DNA of 64,000 nucleotides, taken from the NCBI GenBank assembly GCA_037954235.1, contig JBBMOA010000007.1:24333457-24397456 (forward strand). The letters are read 5' to 3'. Under the pieces are notes generated by a model. It was given only the letters and a program-made list of their open reading frames with translations, ran no database searches and had not been told where the DNA came from. The DNA is from Aulostomus chinensis (taxonomy: Eukaryota > Chordata > Actinopteri > Syngnathiformes > Aulostomidae). The position numbers and the translations under genes are program-made. Below are positions 1-14,463 of this stretch, in pieces (the stretch's first letter is position 1; the number at the start of each line of letters is the position of its first letter).

Positions 1-99
1 AACCCCGCCTCTCACGCAAAAGCTGCTGGGATAGGCTCCAGCCCCTCCGCAACCCTTAACAGGATAAGCAGTAGAAGATGGATGGATGGATGGATGGAC
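1..99 (+). repeat. 3' end of a common teleost interspersed repeat, cut by the window edge
   Basis: The segment contains the phrase gctgggataggctccagcc followed by a (GGAT)n tail at about 80-99. This combination ends a repeat family that is very common in fish genomes. The same family recurs in the opposite orientation at 46.8-47.1 kb, where the reverse complement of this phrase is visible. I recognise the family but not a secure class name; a LINE/SINE-type 3' tail is my guess. Confidence 0.7.
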
Positions 100-3000
100 A
101 TGATACCTAGAATGTAGAAATATACTCTTGGAGCTCAAAAATATGGAGACATTTTGTATCAGCCCTACATGTTTCATAAATACTCATCCCTGTTTCATAG
201 ACACACTAACCATTGATATTTACAATCAAACAGGAAAAACCACAGAACCAAGGGGAGACTTGTGCGCCAACATGTTCACATTCACGTCCCAATTTGTAGC
301 TGGTCAACTTGTGATTCAATGCATGCTGGTGGAAATAATTCCAATGTACCGCTGTACATCTACATCATTGTGCATCCTTGCAAAAAGAGCATATGACAGT
401 ATGGTTAATAAAAGGCAGAAAACACTTAAGCTATCAAGAAGAGGCAGCAGTATGACTGGAAAATGATCTAGCTAATGGCCTTAGCCATAACATTTACTGT
501 TTAGCCCCCAGTCAGATGCAGACAGGAAGAAAGGACACTTTCATTAGTCAGCCGATAACATCCTGAGACTACTTTTAAAAGGAATGACTCTTAGCTTTCA
601 ACACCCACCAAGAATGAGCAAACAACAAGGACATCAATTATGAGTGAGGGAAATGAAAACTCTGGCTTATTTAATTCTCTTTTCCAAATGAGGGCCTGGA
701 TATAACTAGCAAACAAAGCCTGTGAGCAACCGGCAGTTAACCCCGACACTAAGAGACGCAGAATGAAAACAGGCCTTTTATTATGTTATGGGTTTTGCGA
801 GACATATTGACTCTCATTTCAATGATAAATCCAGGGGTCAAATTTGTGATTTAAAACACTAATGGGACACCATCTGCCTGTGAGTGGTGCTTGATCTTCA
901 CGAGCAGTCACAGATTCAAGTGGACTCGGTCCTACTGACCACAGCAATCACCAAAACCAACGAGCATTCACATCTGTGGCTGTGGCTCAGCCCATTAAAA
1001 AACCATCACAGCCAGTGCCAGTACCACCACGCTACACATACTTTGCACAAAAGTAATTGGTTCCTCTGCACCCTTTCCCCGCTCTGGATGGACCAAACAG
1101 AACATGCAAACAAGACTGCAGTAACTGGCGGAGAACCAAACTGTGGTCATGTCTCAGAGACAGTCAAGCAGGACAAATTATTTCCAAACATGGAGAAGTA
1201 CTGAAAATTTTTTTAAAAAAAGGACTATTTCGAGAGGCAACGAAATAGAGAAGACATTAATTTCCTACTCTTGGAGGTGATGAGAGTATGATGGCACACC
1301 TCCAGATGACAACACACACTCCATCACCCTGCACAAACAAACACAAAGGTGCGGTTGTGAAGCAGCTCTGTTGTTTCACAGGGACCACAGTGAGGTCCAC
1401 AACCATGTCATTACCCCCCCCCCCCCAACCCAGCCGGCGAAGAAGACAAACCCCAGAGCCTGTTATTCTGAGATTCGCCAGGGGAGTCGAGTGTGTTTGT
1501 GTCAAAATGTTCAACGAGAGAACTAAAGTTTAGGCTGAATGTGTATAAGAGTGTGACTGAGGTATGTGTGCATGGAGGTGATCAAGGCTCAGCTCTAGTT
1601 TGAGCAAGTGCAGACGAGATGTTTGTCATACCAGAACAAGAAGCGTGTCTGGACTGGGATGAGAAAATCTTGGTGCAGGCCCTAGAGGGTCTCTTAGAAC
1701 AAACACACACTCCCATTTACAGAGCAAAGATTGACTGGAGGTTTCATGACTGAGGGAAAGAGGAGTGAAGGTGACTTATTAGTATAAAAAAGCCAGATTT
1801 AATTATTATTCATATTGCAGAAAATCACAGTTCAAGGGGCTTCAATTTTTACAAGGTACAGCATAATCAGTTCTTAGAGCCACTTTCAGAGTGAGGAAAA
1901 ACTAAGCCCAAAAATACTCTGACCAGGGAAAATCTTTGCCTCGACCCACTATATATGGCCAGGAAAGTGTTTTTCCAGAGCATTTTCTCATCAACTCTGA
2001 AGCTGACCTTTGAACTTTTGGATGTAAGATGTTATCACTTCGATATTTTTGTGAAACTTTGTCAGAATTTTTTTGCATGCGAGTTCTTGAGTCGTGGCAG
2101 GGGTGAGTGAGACAATCAGTCTGTGCTGTGTTTGAGGAAATTCCATCAGTGTGTTCCTGTCGTGTAGCAACTAAATCAGGTGACAGTGAGTTTGACCTTC
2201 GACCACCAAAAGCTCTCTCTTCATGCTCCAGTCCCAGCGAAGGAGCCAAATCTGAACAGCTTCACGGCTGTTACGAGTACTGAGACATGAATATGTGAGG
2301 AACCTCAGAAAGAGGACGGGTCCCTCTCCGAGGAGGAGGAACACACATGCAATAGTACAAATAATAGAAAAAGAAGAAATCACAAATGAGAGAGAAGGGC
2401 GGGAAGGGAGGTTAAATACAGAAAAAGTATGATTTATAAAGAAAAAAGTAACTAATTATCACCCACAAGAGACAATTCCAAGTCACAATTAGTCATAATG
2501 GTTTCTTTGTGTGACATGACTGCAGATAAAGGAAAACTATAATTGATATTCTGAACCCAATTTTGTTAATTAAAGCACTGATTATTCTGCTAAACAGACC
2601 TCGACAACCAGAGGCGCAGCACTGCCCTTTAGAAAAGGCACATCCACAGCATTAAACCCAATTCCTTTGAGGCCTCCGTTTTTGGCAGCGCGCTGTCCGG
2701 GGTTCAGGACGTCCAATGATATGTAAACAAACACAAAAATGGAAAAGTGTTTTGCATAGTAGACAATCCCCAAACCAAGCACTTTTATTTGTTTATTCGC
2801 CATTAAATGTCAAGCTTTATTAATTGACTGGGAAGGGAGGGAGGAAGAGGGAGCTCTATAGCAGCTGGTGGACCATTGTGATTTCATCCGTCTTGACTCT
2901 TGGGGTGAAGAATTACAAAACTTTAGATGAATAGATGTCTTTAAGAATAAGAAGTTTACTACATATCTGTTGACTAAAGCGCTTGTGGATTTGATAGGAC

Positions 3001-4070
3001 ACCAAACAAAAGAGGACCTTGGCTCACAGAAAGCTGGGTCAAGGCGCATAGTGGAAGTGGCTGAGGACAACACGCTTAATGGAAGTGACAGTCAGCAGAT
3101 ACGAGCCAGTTCCTCCAATCTGTAACACTACCTATTCCTCTGGTGGCTATAAAAAAAACAAAAAACACGCACACTCTCCACATGTACTGATTGCATACAA
3201 TGCACCCTAACACACTAAGAACGGGGAAGGGGAGTTGAGGGGTAGAGAGGGAGTGAATAGACAGGGAGCACTGCCAGGGCTTACTTTTAGATAGCGTGGT
3301 TATCAGCGAGGAAAGGGGAGAGAGAAACAAAGAGGAAGTTTACTGCCGCTTTTTTATCTAGAAGGGCATTAAACTGAGAGGCACACAGGGGATGAGACGG
3401 CGGGAATCGAGAGAAAGACTATTCAGAGGAAAGGGAGAAAACGTCCAAAGTCAGGCAACCTTCAGAAGCACCCTGTCTCTCTAACTCACAGTCACACACC
3501 ACACTTTGCCCTTGGCTGAAAGTCATCCATGGTTCATGCTCGCTGGCTTTGATAGGAGCCCGAGCCCTGGAACGAGTTACTAACGACCCAGAGAGCTGCT
3601 CGTCTGGCTATTGGTGTGGCTTGATATGCAGTGAGAGAGGCTGTCACTGGGATGGAAACTGAATGTGGCCTTTGATAAAACACTCCAAGAGGGACAAGAA
3701 CAGATCTGGAAATGGGCAGCCCATTAGGCGGGGATAGAAAGTAGGAAGGATAAAGAGAGCAGCACTCGAGGTAAACTCATGCCCTTGTGTGTGTTGTCCT
3801 TGACCCCATCAGGTGGGACTGAGAACCACGGTGGGAAAGGAGTGTGAGGCATGCGGCCACCCACCCCAGGTGTGGACTTGAGAAGGATGAGAGGCATGTT
3901 GATAAAGGGACCCTCTCCTCGTCACTAGCAAACACAGCCCCCCCAACAAGCCTGCCGGAGCCCACTGATCAGAGAACTTAGCTGCTGACCTCTCCACAGG
4001 CTCTATACCTTTTAATGAGATCCATGCTTTTGATTTGTCAAGCTGCCTGGAGGGAGAGACAGATCATGCA

Positions 4071-4073
<3 letters not shown>

Positions 4074-4136
<63 letters not shown>
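4074..4136. repeat. Compound (CT)n(CA)n microsatellite
   Basis: An uninterrupted CT run of about 34 bases passes directly into a CA run of about 28 bases. Both strands give spurious Ser-Leu or Thr-His open frames through it. Confidence 0.95.
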
Positions 4137-4141
<5 letters not shown>

Positions 4142-4572
4142 GTGGACGCAAAGAAGTACACAATCGAAATAATGAACACCCTGTAATCCACACTAGCCAA
4201 GGACTCTGATGCATGTACACACATGCACAGGGGAAGTGAATACAATGGACTAGACCAGGCGCTGCCGGGGAACTAACTAAAGCCAACTAATCAGCCGACA
4301 CAAGGGCGCGGGTGCACACACACATGCACACGCACACATACACACAGTCTCTGACAGAGAGGAGCCCGGCTGGGGCGCACAACACCCGGCTTGTTAAGAG
4401 CAGTCTGAGGGAGGAGCAGGTGAGATTAGATCTGGACTTGCTTGCTCACAGATAGGATTGAATTATTGATCAGCCAGCAGACTGTGTTATGAGGAATTCA
4501 TGGATCCATGCTCGGACTGTCCAGCTCACTCAGGCAGAAACAGTGGACACTGTACATGTATATATTTGTGTA

Positions 4573-4574
<2 letters not shown>

Positions 4575-4606
<32 letters not shown>
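4575..4606. repeat. (GT)n microsatellite
   Basis: A run of about 16 GT units follows tatgcg. The overlapping frames encoding Val-Cys or Thr-His repeats are artefacts. Confidence 0.95.
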
Positions 4607-4607
<1 letters not shown>

Positions 4608-5773
4608 CTAGCTTTCTGGCTGGGAAAGTCCAATGGAAGCGAGCAGCGCTGGTCGAAGTCTGATTTTTTTTTTTTCTTTCCTGGGAGCGGAGTGGGCAGT
4701 GTGAGCTTGCACTTGGACAAGACAAAGCAAACATGAAATCAATCAAACTGGCTGGGATGATACATACAGAGGGAAGGCCTCACCCTCGCTGCGCTGAGAG
4801 GGCTTTCACTGCTCCCACACTGAGTGTCTTTTTCATTGCTACTTAGGCAACAGCACAATCCACAGCTCTTGATACCACCAATGGGGAGAGAGAAGATGGT
4901 ACTTGAATTCGTCGGAGCCTCACGGGGGGTCTTCCTGCTGTAAAGGTCCCCCTTAGCTCAGCGTTTGTTAGTAACAGCACCATTAGCCAACATGAGGCGA
5001 ATGCCATTAGACAAAAAGGTACAGCTGTATTCTGGCACCTAAAAACTCCAATTTACCCAGAAACGGAGGAGGAAACTCTTTTTCTTTTCAGTGGTGACCC
5101 ACAGCATCAGCGACTGGACTGTGTGAAAGAAGGTTATTCGCAGCTCTTCAATTTTTCCAAGGCTTAACCTAGTTCTTAAAAGATCTGTAGCCAGGTCACG
5201 CTGCCCTGAGCTCGAGCAACATAAGGACACATCACCATCAGTGGCTTCTCAAATGCTAAGTCATGAGATAAAAACACAGTCACAGATTAAAAGGTCACAT
5301 GCTGTGGCTCTACCGTTGTCACAACATCAATATTTCCTACACACTGCTCAGGACTGTGAGGTGTGATCAAATACCGAGTCACATTAATCCCACTGTGTCT
5401 GATTTTTTTTTTTTTTTTTAAAGACACTTTATCAAGTGTAAATAAAACATATTTAAAAAGTCTCACTGGATTTTGGTGATTAGGACTTGTTTTGTTTACA
5501 TCTTCTGTGCAGAGCAGATGTGGGGTTTTAGCGGGCTCCTCGAGGGGGATAATGTTTTGTTTTCAACTCAGAAGGTGCAGAGACACATAAGGACCAAGTG
5601 GGACCAACATGCGAGTTCATTTTTTCCACTACCCAAAGAGAAGACAAACTCCATATGACTAATTAAACAACAGACCCAGAGGACTGTGTGATGGCATCCT
5701 AGAGGCAGACCAAAACAGGCACTGGAAGTGAAACGGAACAGAACCTGGTTAAAAATAAAAACTTGCAAGGACA

Positions 5774-5812
5774 CGAGGAGGAGGAGGAGGAGGAGGAAGG
5801 GGAGGAAGGACT
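5774..5812. repeat. (GGA)n microsatellite
   Basis: Perfect GAG/AGG triplets run through the first 25 bases and then decay into aaggggaggaagga. Confidence 0.85.
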
Positions 5813-8800
5813 GTCAAGCAGCGGCAGGGAATACAACTCATCTTAAAAGGAGGTCTAGAGAGGTGGATAAATGACTATTCTGACTGTGCCACCAGTCCAC
5901 CAATAAACAAGCAACACCGCACTAACATGGCCTCTTGCTCTCCACTTTGCTTCAATTGGTTTTTGGGCAGCTGCACACTTCTCCTGCAATAAACAATTGA
6001 AAGAGGATGAGGTTAGGAGGAAAATGTCTCCTTGGGACACTAGTGTGATGAGGGAATTCAATTTGGCAGTGTGTTTTCTGTAAATATTGTAACTGCAGCT
6101 TGTTTCTACAGAACAGAGCAGTAGGCAGCGTTCCTGTTTGCTGTGTGGGGAGACGGGGAACGAGACAAGGACTTGGGAGTAAAGCTCTCCAACCCCACCA
6201 GCAGCTGTACGCCAGCTAATGACTGGAATTAAAAGAGCCCCAGCACCACGGAGGGATCGATGACGTAAGGGGAGCTCAGACAGGACGTAGAAGAGACATT
6301 GCTGCAGCAGAGGGAAGCGACCACAGGGCTGAGTTTAAAGACTTCGAGGTTGAATAAATGGGAGGCTGAGTGGCAGACTAGCATGTGTTAGGAGGGCTTG
6401 TAAATATTTAGGCGTTCTTTACGGGGGCATGTGGCTGATGTTGTTTCTCCTAGGCCTGTCATTTGCTTAAGTAAAGAAAACCCAATGTGGAGCAACACAG
6501 ATCTGTGAAAAACAGGAACAGTAAGAAGTCACAGGACAAAAATAATCCCCTGCAAAAAGCGCATCTGCATGACCATCACATGTCTGACTAAGTGTAAAAA
6601 CATCAGGCAAGATGAGCGGAGAGTGCAAAAAATAAATAAAACACAGATGCTGTGTCTGTGGGATTTGCAGACACCAGCATAAAACATCTACAACTTCCTT
6701 TTTTTTTTCTTGCCGAAAAAGTTTAGATGAGAAACCACAAAGGGGCTGCCCAGATGAATCAGTGAGGAATAATGCATGTCATCACAGCGGTGTGAATAGG
6801 AGAGCAAAGCTGGGGGGCAAGCGCAGACACCCCAGACATAGAGCTATGATGACACCTCCACAGATCTGCATTTCAGAAGACAGCTCAAGGCCTCAGGCAG
6901 GTTTGTAGCACCGAGATTAATATCAACATAGACTACAGGAACACCGCACAAGAAAGGACAAAGAAGTTGTTGGGGTTTTGTTTTTTTTTTTAAAAAGGGG
7001 AGGAAAAAGCTGTCAGGCACACAAGAAGGGATACAGAGAGACAGTTGTGCTGATAGAGGAAGCTAGAGAAGTATCAGCGAGGAGATGTTAATCCAAACTT
7101 ATAAAACACAATGGCAGTGCAAACTTCCTCATTTGACTAACGGTGCATAGCTAACATAGCTGTGGATCACCTCGCAGCCAAAGAGGTGAACACTTCCACA
7201 GGCGATGCGTGTAAGCTGGCTCAAAACGGTGATGGCCTGATGTACATAACTGCTTGCGTGATGGGAGCATAAACTATTTCCTAGGTTTTATTACATATTT
7301 TTGCCATTTATCTCTGTTTTGCTGCAGATTTTCCTTGTTTTTGTGCGTCTTTTCATCCGTTGAGTATTGCTGCTGCTGTTGTGCTCTACTGTTAATTTCC
7401 CCACTGGGATCTATCAGCAACATATAAAAAAAATTTTAAAAAATGGCAACTTATCTTAAGAACAGTTATCCACCTCAAATATTAGCAACCAGCACTAACC
7501 TCAAAATGTCAATCACTAAGGTTACAGCAGTATCTGTGGCGGTGTTATTGCAGCCCCAGACTACTGACACAATAAAACGGTCTGTCAGTTTACAGATAAG
7601 TAACAGAGCCGGTGACATTTAACTAGATTCTCAGTAACTTTAACAAATGCTGTAGGAACAGATTTTAATAGGTCCCTCTTGGATGATAGGCTACTGAAAG
7701 GCCACTATATCCACCTCATTTAACAAAAAACAGGGTATAATACTGACGAAGAAAATGATTCCATTTTCGCACCATCATTTCATTATAAAATGGCAGACAG
7801 CCTTAAATGCGTCATTTATCATTCCGGATTGATAATAACGATGTTGGGAGAAGCAGGGCTCCTCTTATGGATGGGCTGACTGTTTGTCCTAATATCATTT
7901 CAGCTCTTCAATTCTTGAATCAGGGACAAACACCTGGCAAGTAAAGATCTGCAACGGTCGACTGTGACTCGTTTTACAACGACTCGCTGACGTCTACACA
8001 GGACCATATCTGGTGGAGACACGAAGGAGCGTACTTCAAAAGCACCATCCATTTCTCACTGTCATACAGTTATAATATTTAATTGACATTTTTAAGAAAA
8101 GTTGATTAATAGTTTTAGTCTGACCAAAACTGGCCTTCTGAAACACGTTAGTCCAACTTGAATTGTACGGTATGCCTTCTTTTCAAAGGTCAGTTTGCTG
8201 GCGCATCTGTATGCTTCAACTGAGCAGCACTGGTGCAGGTGTTCTGTACACGTTCCACAGGTGCACGCTACAGTATTTACCCTGGTAGACAAACAGCGCA
8301 CGGTCAAGGAGGCATCATCATGGCAGGTGCTGGGGTTCAAAAATGCTACTCCGGGTAGCCAAGGAGACAAACTTGTGTTATCAGTTGCAGCTTCAGGAGT
8401 TAAAATGTCCTAAAATACATGGATGACCAGCTTGGAATTTTCGACCAGAGGGACACTGCCTGCCAACTTGTTGCATGTAAAAAGGCGATTGGTAAAAAAA
8501 GTCTTGCCATACCTTCCATCAGATGGACACACTTCCATCAATATATTGATATATACTGAGACAATGACAGTTGTCCAATCAAATAGTCAAATCCAACTGT
8601 TACTATAGTTTGATCGCAACTGTGCATGCAAACCCATCGCGTGCAGCTTTCTGCACTTGAATTACAGCTGAGAAACACACGGTGCTTCGCCTCCTCTATC
8701 AAGTTCCACATCGACAGACCCTCTCTCTATGTGTTCCTCATCTCCCCCACTTTTACTCTCTCAGGTTGATCTGACCTTCATCCAGCTGCTGCCAGGCCAC

Positions 8801-9877
8801 TGACACCTTGTGCATCTGTCACCCACCAGTCCTGGCTGACACTCCCAACCACTACTTCATTATTAATCATCCACTGTGCATGCGCGCAAAAAAAAAAAGA
8901 GAAAAAAAAGTAGAAGTTCTCAATGGCAACTACTATATTAACATAAACCAGCTGGATGTCATATTAGGTGCAAAGCAGAGGTGATAATTAAAAATGATCT
9001 TGGCTGGAGTAAATTGGTCAGTTTGAGGATTAACTGTGAAATGACTCACATGGATGAAAATGAATTGCACCCTCTGGTGCTTCAGCTAGGATTAAATGGC
9101 ACTCAGCACAGTGCAACTCAAGAACAAAAAGTGCTGGCAAAAATGCATTACAGGTGGAATAAAAGGCTACGCGCAATTTCCATTATTCATTACACACTGT
9201 AAGTCCATTTCTAACGCAAATCTCTCTGAGAAAGATATCAGGAAGCTGCCAAATCCTGCGCAGGCACTCTCATTTCGCACAGAAAATGAAACGTCAACTC
9301 ATCCTCAATACGTTTAAGTCTGAGATCATTTTTTCATCATAAAGCGGGGGTGCTGGACAAAACATCACCGACACATTACACTGATTGAAGCAGGCACGAC
9401 CAACTTCCCTCTGAAGTATTTAAATGGATATCGTTTTGATCGCAATCCGTGCCAGACTCAATTACCAAAGCAAAAAATAAATTAGCCCGCGTGTCTCTTT
9501 TCTCCTGCCAATACCAACGTTGAGAAGACGGCATCTGACGAAGATTTCTCTGGAAGGGAATCAAAGTGACCCGCTCACTCTCATCGTGGCTTGTAAGTGT
9601 TCAGATACCTTTGGTGTGAGAGAGATAAATATTCCGCTGGGTGTGAAACCTTTGCCAGGGGTCTGAGTAGGTGGGCTGGTTGACATGCCTCCAGTGAGCA
9701 GGTAGCATCAAAAGCCTGAGATACTACATGTCGGTGTCAGCCTGTCAGTTCCGCTGCCATGGGAGTGGGTGAGGGAGGGAGGGAGACAGTCTGTATTGTG
9801 TATCCATCACTGGCGTTCAGTCCTCGACCATGCTAACTCAAGGCTGCTGACAGGCAACACTGCTGCTCCCAATATTA

Positions 9878-9896
9878 CCCCCCCCCCCCCCCCCCC
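9878..9896. repeat. Poly-C tract
   Basis: About 19 consecutive C residues, one of several long C-runs in the window (also near 1,416, 11,627, 52,984 and 55,171). Lengths of such runs are often unreliable in assemblies. Confidence 0.9.
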
Positions 9897-10490
9897 AACA
9901 GCAGAGATTTTTTTTTTCCCCTCTTGGATAACTTTTTGAAATTGCTGCCCACTTCTCTTGCAACTCATATCACACTGACCTTCTCTCTTTCTGCCTTGAA
10001 AAAAAAATGCTAAAATGTCTCAAATGTGCAGAGCATCCTGCCCACAAGCTCTCAACAGAGCAATTAAGGCAGCTCCCTCCCAATGTCAAACGTTTACGAG
10101 AGCATGTTTACAATATTTATCATATTCCTCTTACTCATTCACTGAGCTCGGCGTAGTGAAGGGAAGATTAACAATGGTTAAAGGCAGAAGAAAAGTGTGT
10201 GGGCAGCAGCGAGAAAACCAGCATGAGTTGGCAGCGGTGCAAAGATGAAAGTAAGCCACGAAAAGGATGAGTGCTCTGTGTGGTCCGCGTGGACACGGGA
10301 TGAAGGATAGTGTGGGCTGGGAGGCTGTCAAAGTTGTTTTAGAGTTAAAAAAGTACAACCTGCTGAGCTGAACTTGACCATAATGTTTGGTCTGCAGTGC
10401 TTGGTTTGGAAGCCTGCTGACAGAACAGGTTAAACCCTGGATTGCGGTGAAGTTGAAGCTTAGGGTGAGTGTTGCAAAGCCAAGCTGCTA

Positions 10491-10517
10491 CCCCCCCACC
10501 CCCACCCCCCACCCCCC
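10491..10517 (-). repeat. C-rich tract, predicted G-quadruplex on the minus strand
   Basis: The plus strand reads C7-A-C5-A-C6-A-C6, so the minus strand has four G-runs of five or more separated by single T loops. This is the textbook pattern for a stable parallel G-quadruplex. No gene context is evident. Confidence 0.75.
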
Positions 10518-12249
10518 GGGGCACAATCTCATAGCCTGCTGCTGGGGGAGTAAGAATGAGAATTAGCATGATCACACCTCATAGGCCCATTACATATTGG
10601 GTGTATCTCTTAGCAAACACCACATGGGAGAGGAGCAAAAGTGCTGAGTGGAAAGGGGTGGCTAAGGTTTTGGTGTGTTAAGTACAAACGACGGCAACAT
10701 CGGACCAAGAGGGCAAGATAAAGAGAGGAGAGCTGGTAAAGAGGGAGTTAAGGACAAGGCCAGGACGTCCAAGGGCAAGGGTGGCAGCGATAAAACCCAG
10801 GGGAGATAAGATCTGAAATGCACCTCCGCATGACGTCCCTTCATCATAGGATAATCCTCAGACATGAAAAGACGAGCCTATCTCCAATCAGAAGGAAATC
10901 TCTATTCCCCCGGATCCTTTCGCTGTCTAATGCCAAGACGACACGCCCTTCACGCATCTGCCCATATTCAACTGAAGCCTATGTGTACTTTAGATAAGGT
11001 ACACCAGGTATTGCATATGGGGTTTTTCTCATGTGCACAACACCTATTTTATGATGGGAAGTTTAAAATTCCAATCCTAGAAGTTAGCAAAGGTTAGTCA
11101 GAGAGCGTCTATCAGTCAAGCCTCCACATGAAAGTAAGAGTGAAATGACAATGATTTGGGTCACATCCTGTTGTTTTTAATTCTGAGAAGATGAACTTGT
11201 AGTTTTACTGAGCTCCTTCCAATGCATATATGCACCACTCGTGTATTAGTTTGATTAGTGCTGTTTTTCCTGTTTGTAGGCTGCAGACAGGAGTCGTGGG
11301 ATTGCTCGTGGCTTACACGGATTATGGGTTGTTGTTTTTTTATTTAATTTTCAAAATGAAAAAAAAAACCAAACCCGGCAGAAGTCAGTAATCCAAAACA
11401 AAAGGAACTGGGGAAGAGTTCAAATTTGTCCGACCTTAAAAATACTGCAACAGGGCATATTTACGGGAGACAACACTGTTTAAACCGAGGGGTTGTCAAC
11501 TACCAACTACTGCCAAACTATTCATACTTGTTGCAGGCCAGGGCCAGTACAAAGAAATAAGTTCCAAAATTATTTGATGAATCCAAGGTGGTCCTCCCCT
11601 TAGCCAAAGCTTGGAATAAGATGCCACCCCCCCCCCCCTTTACAACACTTTAGGTTATTGATGCTGTAGACAGTCTATTATTTAGTTGAACTACCCTGAT
11701 ATTGCTGATTCACATAGTTCAGAGTACACAAAATACACAAAACCCGTCTGTTCTCAACCAGTAGTTTCTGATTCTTGTAAAGTATGAAAAACACTAAAAA
11801 AAAAAAAACTCCTGCATCACTGAATCACATGTCAACCCTCTGGGCTTATCTATTCTCTGCTAGTCTAATAACCGATTTGAAATATATAAATGAAATCCAA
11901 CAACACCACTTACACAGACAGAAGCCCTGGAGTTAAAGAAGTAAGTACAATTAAAAAAAAAAAAAGACGGGTTCTTAGATTTTATCCGTGTGCCAACTGT
12001 CACTGTTAGCTTGCCAAACAGAGCATTTCACATTGATAGGGTGGCTCTTTATAGAAATAAATTTAAATCATTTTACCCTTTTATACAGTTGGAAAAGAAT
12101 AAGCCATTATTGTCATTGTAGAAAATGATGACAGATAACCTGGGACAACCACGTGCCACCCTAACATCTCCTTTTCATCCTATTATTTATTAATATTCTA
12201 CTTTACGCAGAAATGTGAAATTTAAAAAAAATCCCTGCCAAAAAAAAAG

Positions 12250-12330
12250 TGAGCTGCAACTTGGAACCCTCTCGCGACCCACTAGAGGGCGCTCATGGCC
12301 CACGACCCACCGTTTGAGAAACCCTTGCTC
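12250..12330. repeat. Possible degraded DNA-transposon fragment
   Basis: The phrases ctcgcgacccactagag and ccaccgtttgagaaaccc resemble, in reverse, the 'gtttctcaaacggtgggtcgc' type terminus seen in hAT-like elements. No transposase or second terminus is visible, so the assignment is weak. Confidence 0.3.
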
Positions 12331-12852
12331 AAACTATCCGAAAAAACTGCTCCAAATCATCCAGAAGCTGAGCGGCAGTCAATAACTCCCTACCTCTGTT
12401 TTCTATTGGTCAGAGCCTATTTTACTGAATCCCAAAATAGGCTTCAAGGACCACAAACTTTCATTTCCAGAACCAGTGGCCTTTTACCAGAAAAAAGGGC
12501 TCATGGAAATGCCTCCTTTGTTTATTTTCTCGGTTTCTCTTGTATAACAGGGTATGAGCTTGCACTCATCTGTTGGGATTGTTTTACAGCAGCATGACCC
12601 GAATGAGAACTGTCTCCTATTGGCTCGTACCAAAAACAGCATCTATGATGAAGAAGCGTGGTACGCTTGTCTTTTTCACCCTTGCGGGCAGCAGGAGAAA
12701 ACATTTATCACCACTCTCCTCGGCGCAGATAAGGTGTCTCTATTTATTCAGTGGAAGAGATAAACCCTGAATGAAGCATTGTGGGGCAAACAGGGAGAGA
12801 TGGTGGAAAGAAGGCAAGGACAAGGGTGCAGCTTGGTTTTCAATTGTTTGTG

Positions 12853-12874
12853 GGTGTGTGTGTGTGTGTGTGTG
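12853..12874. repeat. (GT)n microsatellite
   Basis: About 11 GT units. It accounts for the His-Thr repeat in the long minus-strand frame across this site. Confidence 0.9.
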
Positions 12875-14234
12875 CGCGTGTCCATGTGAGCAGATGGCAT
12901 TTATTGGAAAACCATCACTGCTCCACGAGGAGACTGGAGGCTGACCCCCGGTGCTAACCCCCTTCCCACCACCAGCCACCAGCAGCAGCAGCAGCACAAG
13001 CCTTTCCTGCCTCCACATGCCGCCAACTAGCGTTAATCCACCCCACTGTGAGACTGCTTGTATAATATTTAAAAGGAAATAATCCCCAGGAGAGGGAGCA
13101 TCCTGTACAGTAGGTCTGCGCTGAAGGGGCGGAAGATGGCAGGGGATGCTAATAAAAGGACTATTTAGAAAGACAACAAGGCTGAACAGTGGTCTGTTGA
13201 GGGCTGCGCCAGGGACTGAAAGATACAGACTGCGCAGGAGATTCAACAGGGACATGAATAGTGCTTCTTGTTCTCTTCAAGAGAGACAAGAAAGAGGAAG
13301 AAGGAAAAAAGGGGGGGAAACAAACAGGAGGCAATGCTCACTGCTGTCTGCTCAGCTGTTGATGCACAGCCTACTGTCCAGAGGTGAGGAGGAGGCACAG
13401 TCCACAAACCCATTTCTCACAGAAAATTGCTTGTGAATGAGGACAGGCGGCTCCTTGTGAGGTGACTGGGCAGATGCTGTGGCTGCAAAGCTCCTGACAT
13501 GAAATGCATGGTTTGGAGAAAAGCATGACCACAGGGGCTTTCTTTCTCTTTTTCCCCTGCAACACACAGCTGTTGAGTTGAACAGCAGAACAAGTTTGCA
13601 ACCAGACAAAAACACACAAAAAAACAAAGGGGAGGTGACATACATTTTAAGTTTAGTTTTAAATGGATTCCCATCTATAATGGAGTGATTGTGATGATAA
13701 TGCCTCGGGTGCTCATAGTGTGATCTAACACTTCTGAACAGCAGGATCAGACAAATCTATCAAGAGCACCGGTGTTATTAGAGGGTTAACCGTGTCGGAT
13801 AACGCTCCCATGCGTGATCGACGGGACGTGTAATAGGCTATCACAACTTGCTGCACATATTTGTCATATTTGAAATAACAAAAACATGGCTGAACGCCAA
13901 AACTCAACAAACACTCCCGGTCTACTTTGACGGGATACACAAGCTTTGCCCGGAACTCACCTTGGAGGAGGAAGAGAGGAGTTGCACAACAGCGAACAGT
14001 CCAGACGATTAAATCATTTAAAAAAAAATGAAGTCCGTAAACAAGTTCACATTTTACTTTCCTCGGATATTCTGTGAGAGGTTCAGCAAGGCACTATTCC
14101 GTTGAAAACACGCGTACTGCTTGACCGAAAAGCCAATTCCTGTTCAAAGGCGAAACAGGCAACTCCTCAACAAAGAGTCTCTGGTTAGAATACCGGGGAC
14201 TTTCTCCACGCCCAGGTGCTGAGTCACATGGTAA

Positions 14235-14290
14235 TTTCCAGGTGTGTGTGTGTGCGTGTGCGTGTGTGCGTGCGTCCGTGCGTGCGTGTG
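14235..14290. repeat. GT/CG-rich imperfect microsatellite
   Basis: An imperfect alternation of gtgtg with cgtg and cgtc motifs. It lies within the CpG-rich region. Confidence 0.7.
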
Positions 14291-14407
14291 TCCTGGAGCC
14301 GACACACCTGTGGGATCCGCTCATGCGTTCGCCCTCGACGCGTTTTGGAAACCAGGAAATTGAGGAGATGAAGGAGGGAGGGAGAGAGGGATAGAGCGAG
14401 AGAGAGG

Positions 14408-14463
<56 letters not shown>

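Larger units (their letters stand above)
100..13950. other. Noncoding flank, no supported gene
   Basis: No open frame here shows a recognisable domain or a convincing exon with splice sites. The longest frame (12,740-13,255, minus) runs through a GT microsatellite and encodes a His-Thr repeat. The DNA holds microsatellites, homopolymer tracts and long unique stretches. If the minus-strand exon ending at 13,961 is real, this stretch would be the first intron of that gene, which continues off the left edge; this is inference. Confidence 0.5.

Noticed and set aside
12740..13255. 171-codon minus-strand open frame
   Set aside because: It is the longest frame in the window but crosses a GT microsatellite and has low-complexity Leu/Ser/Pro composition, with no domain.
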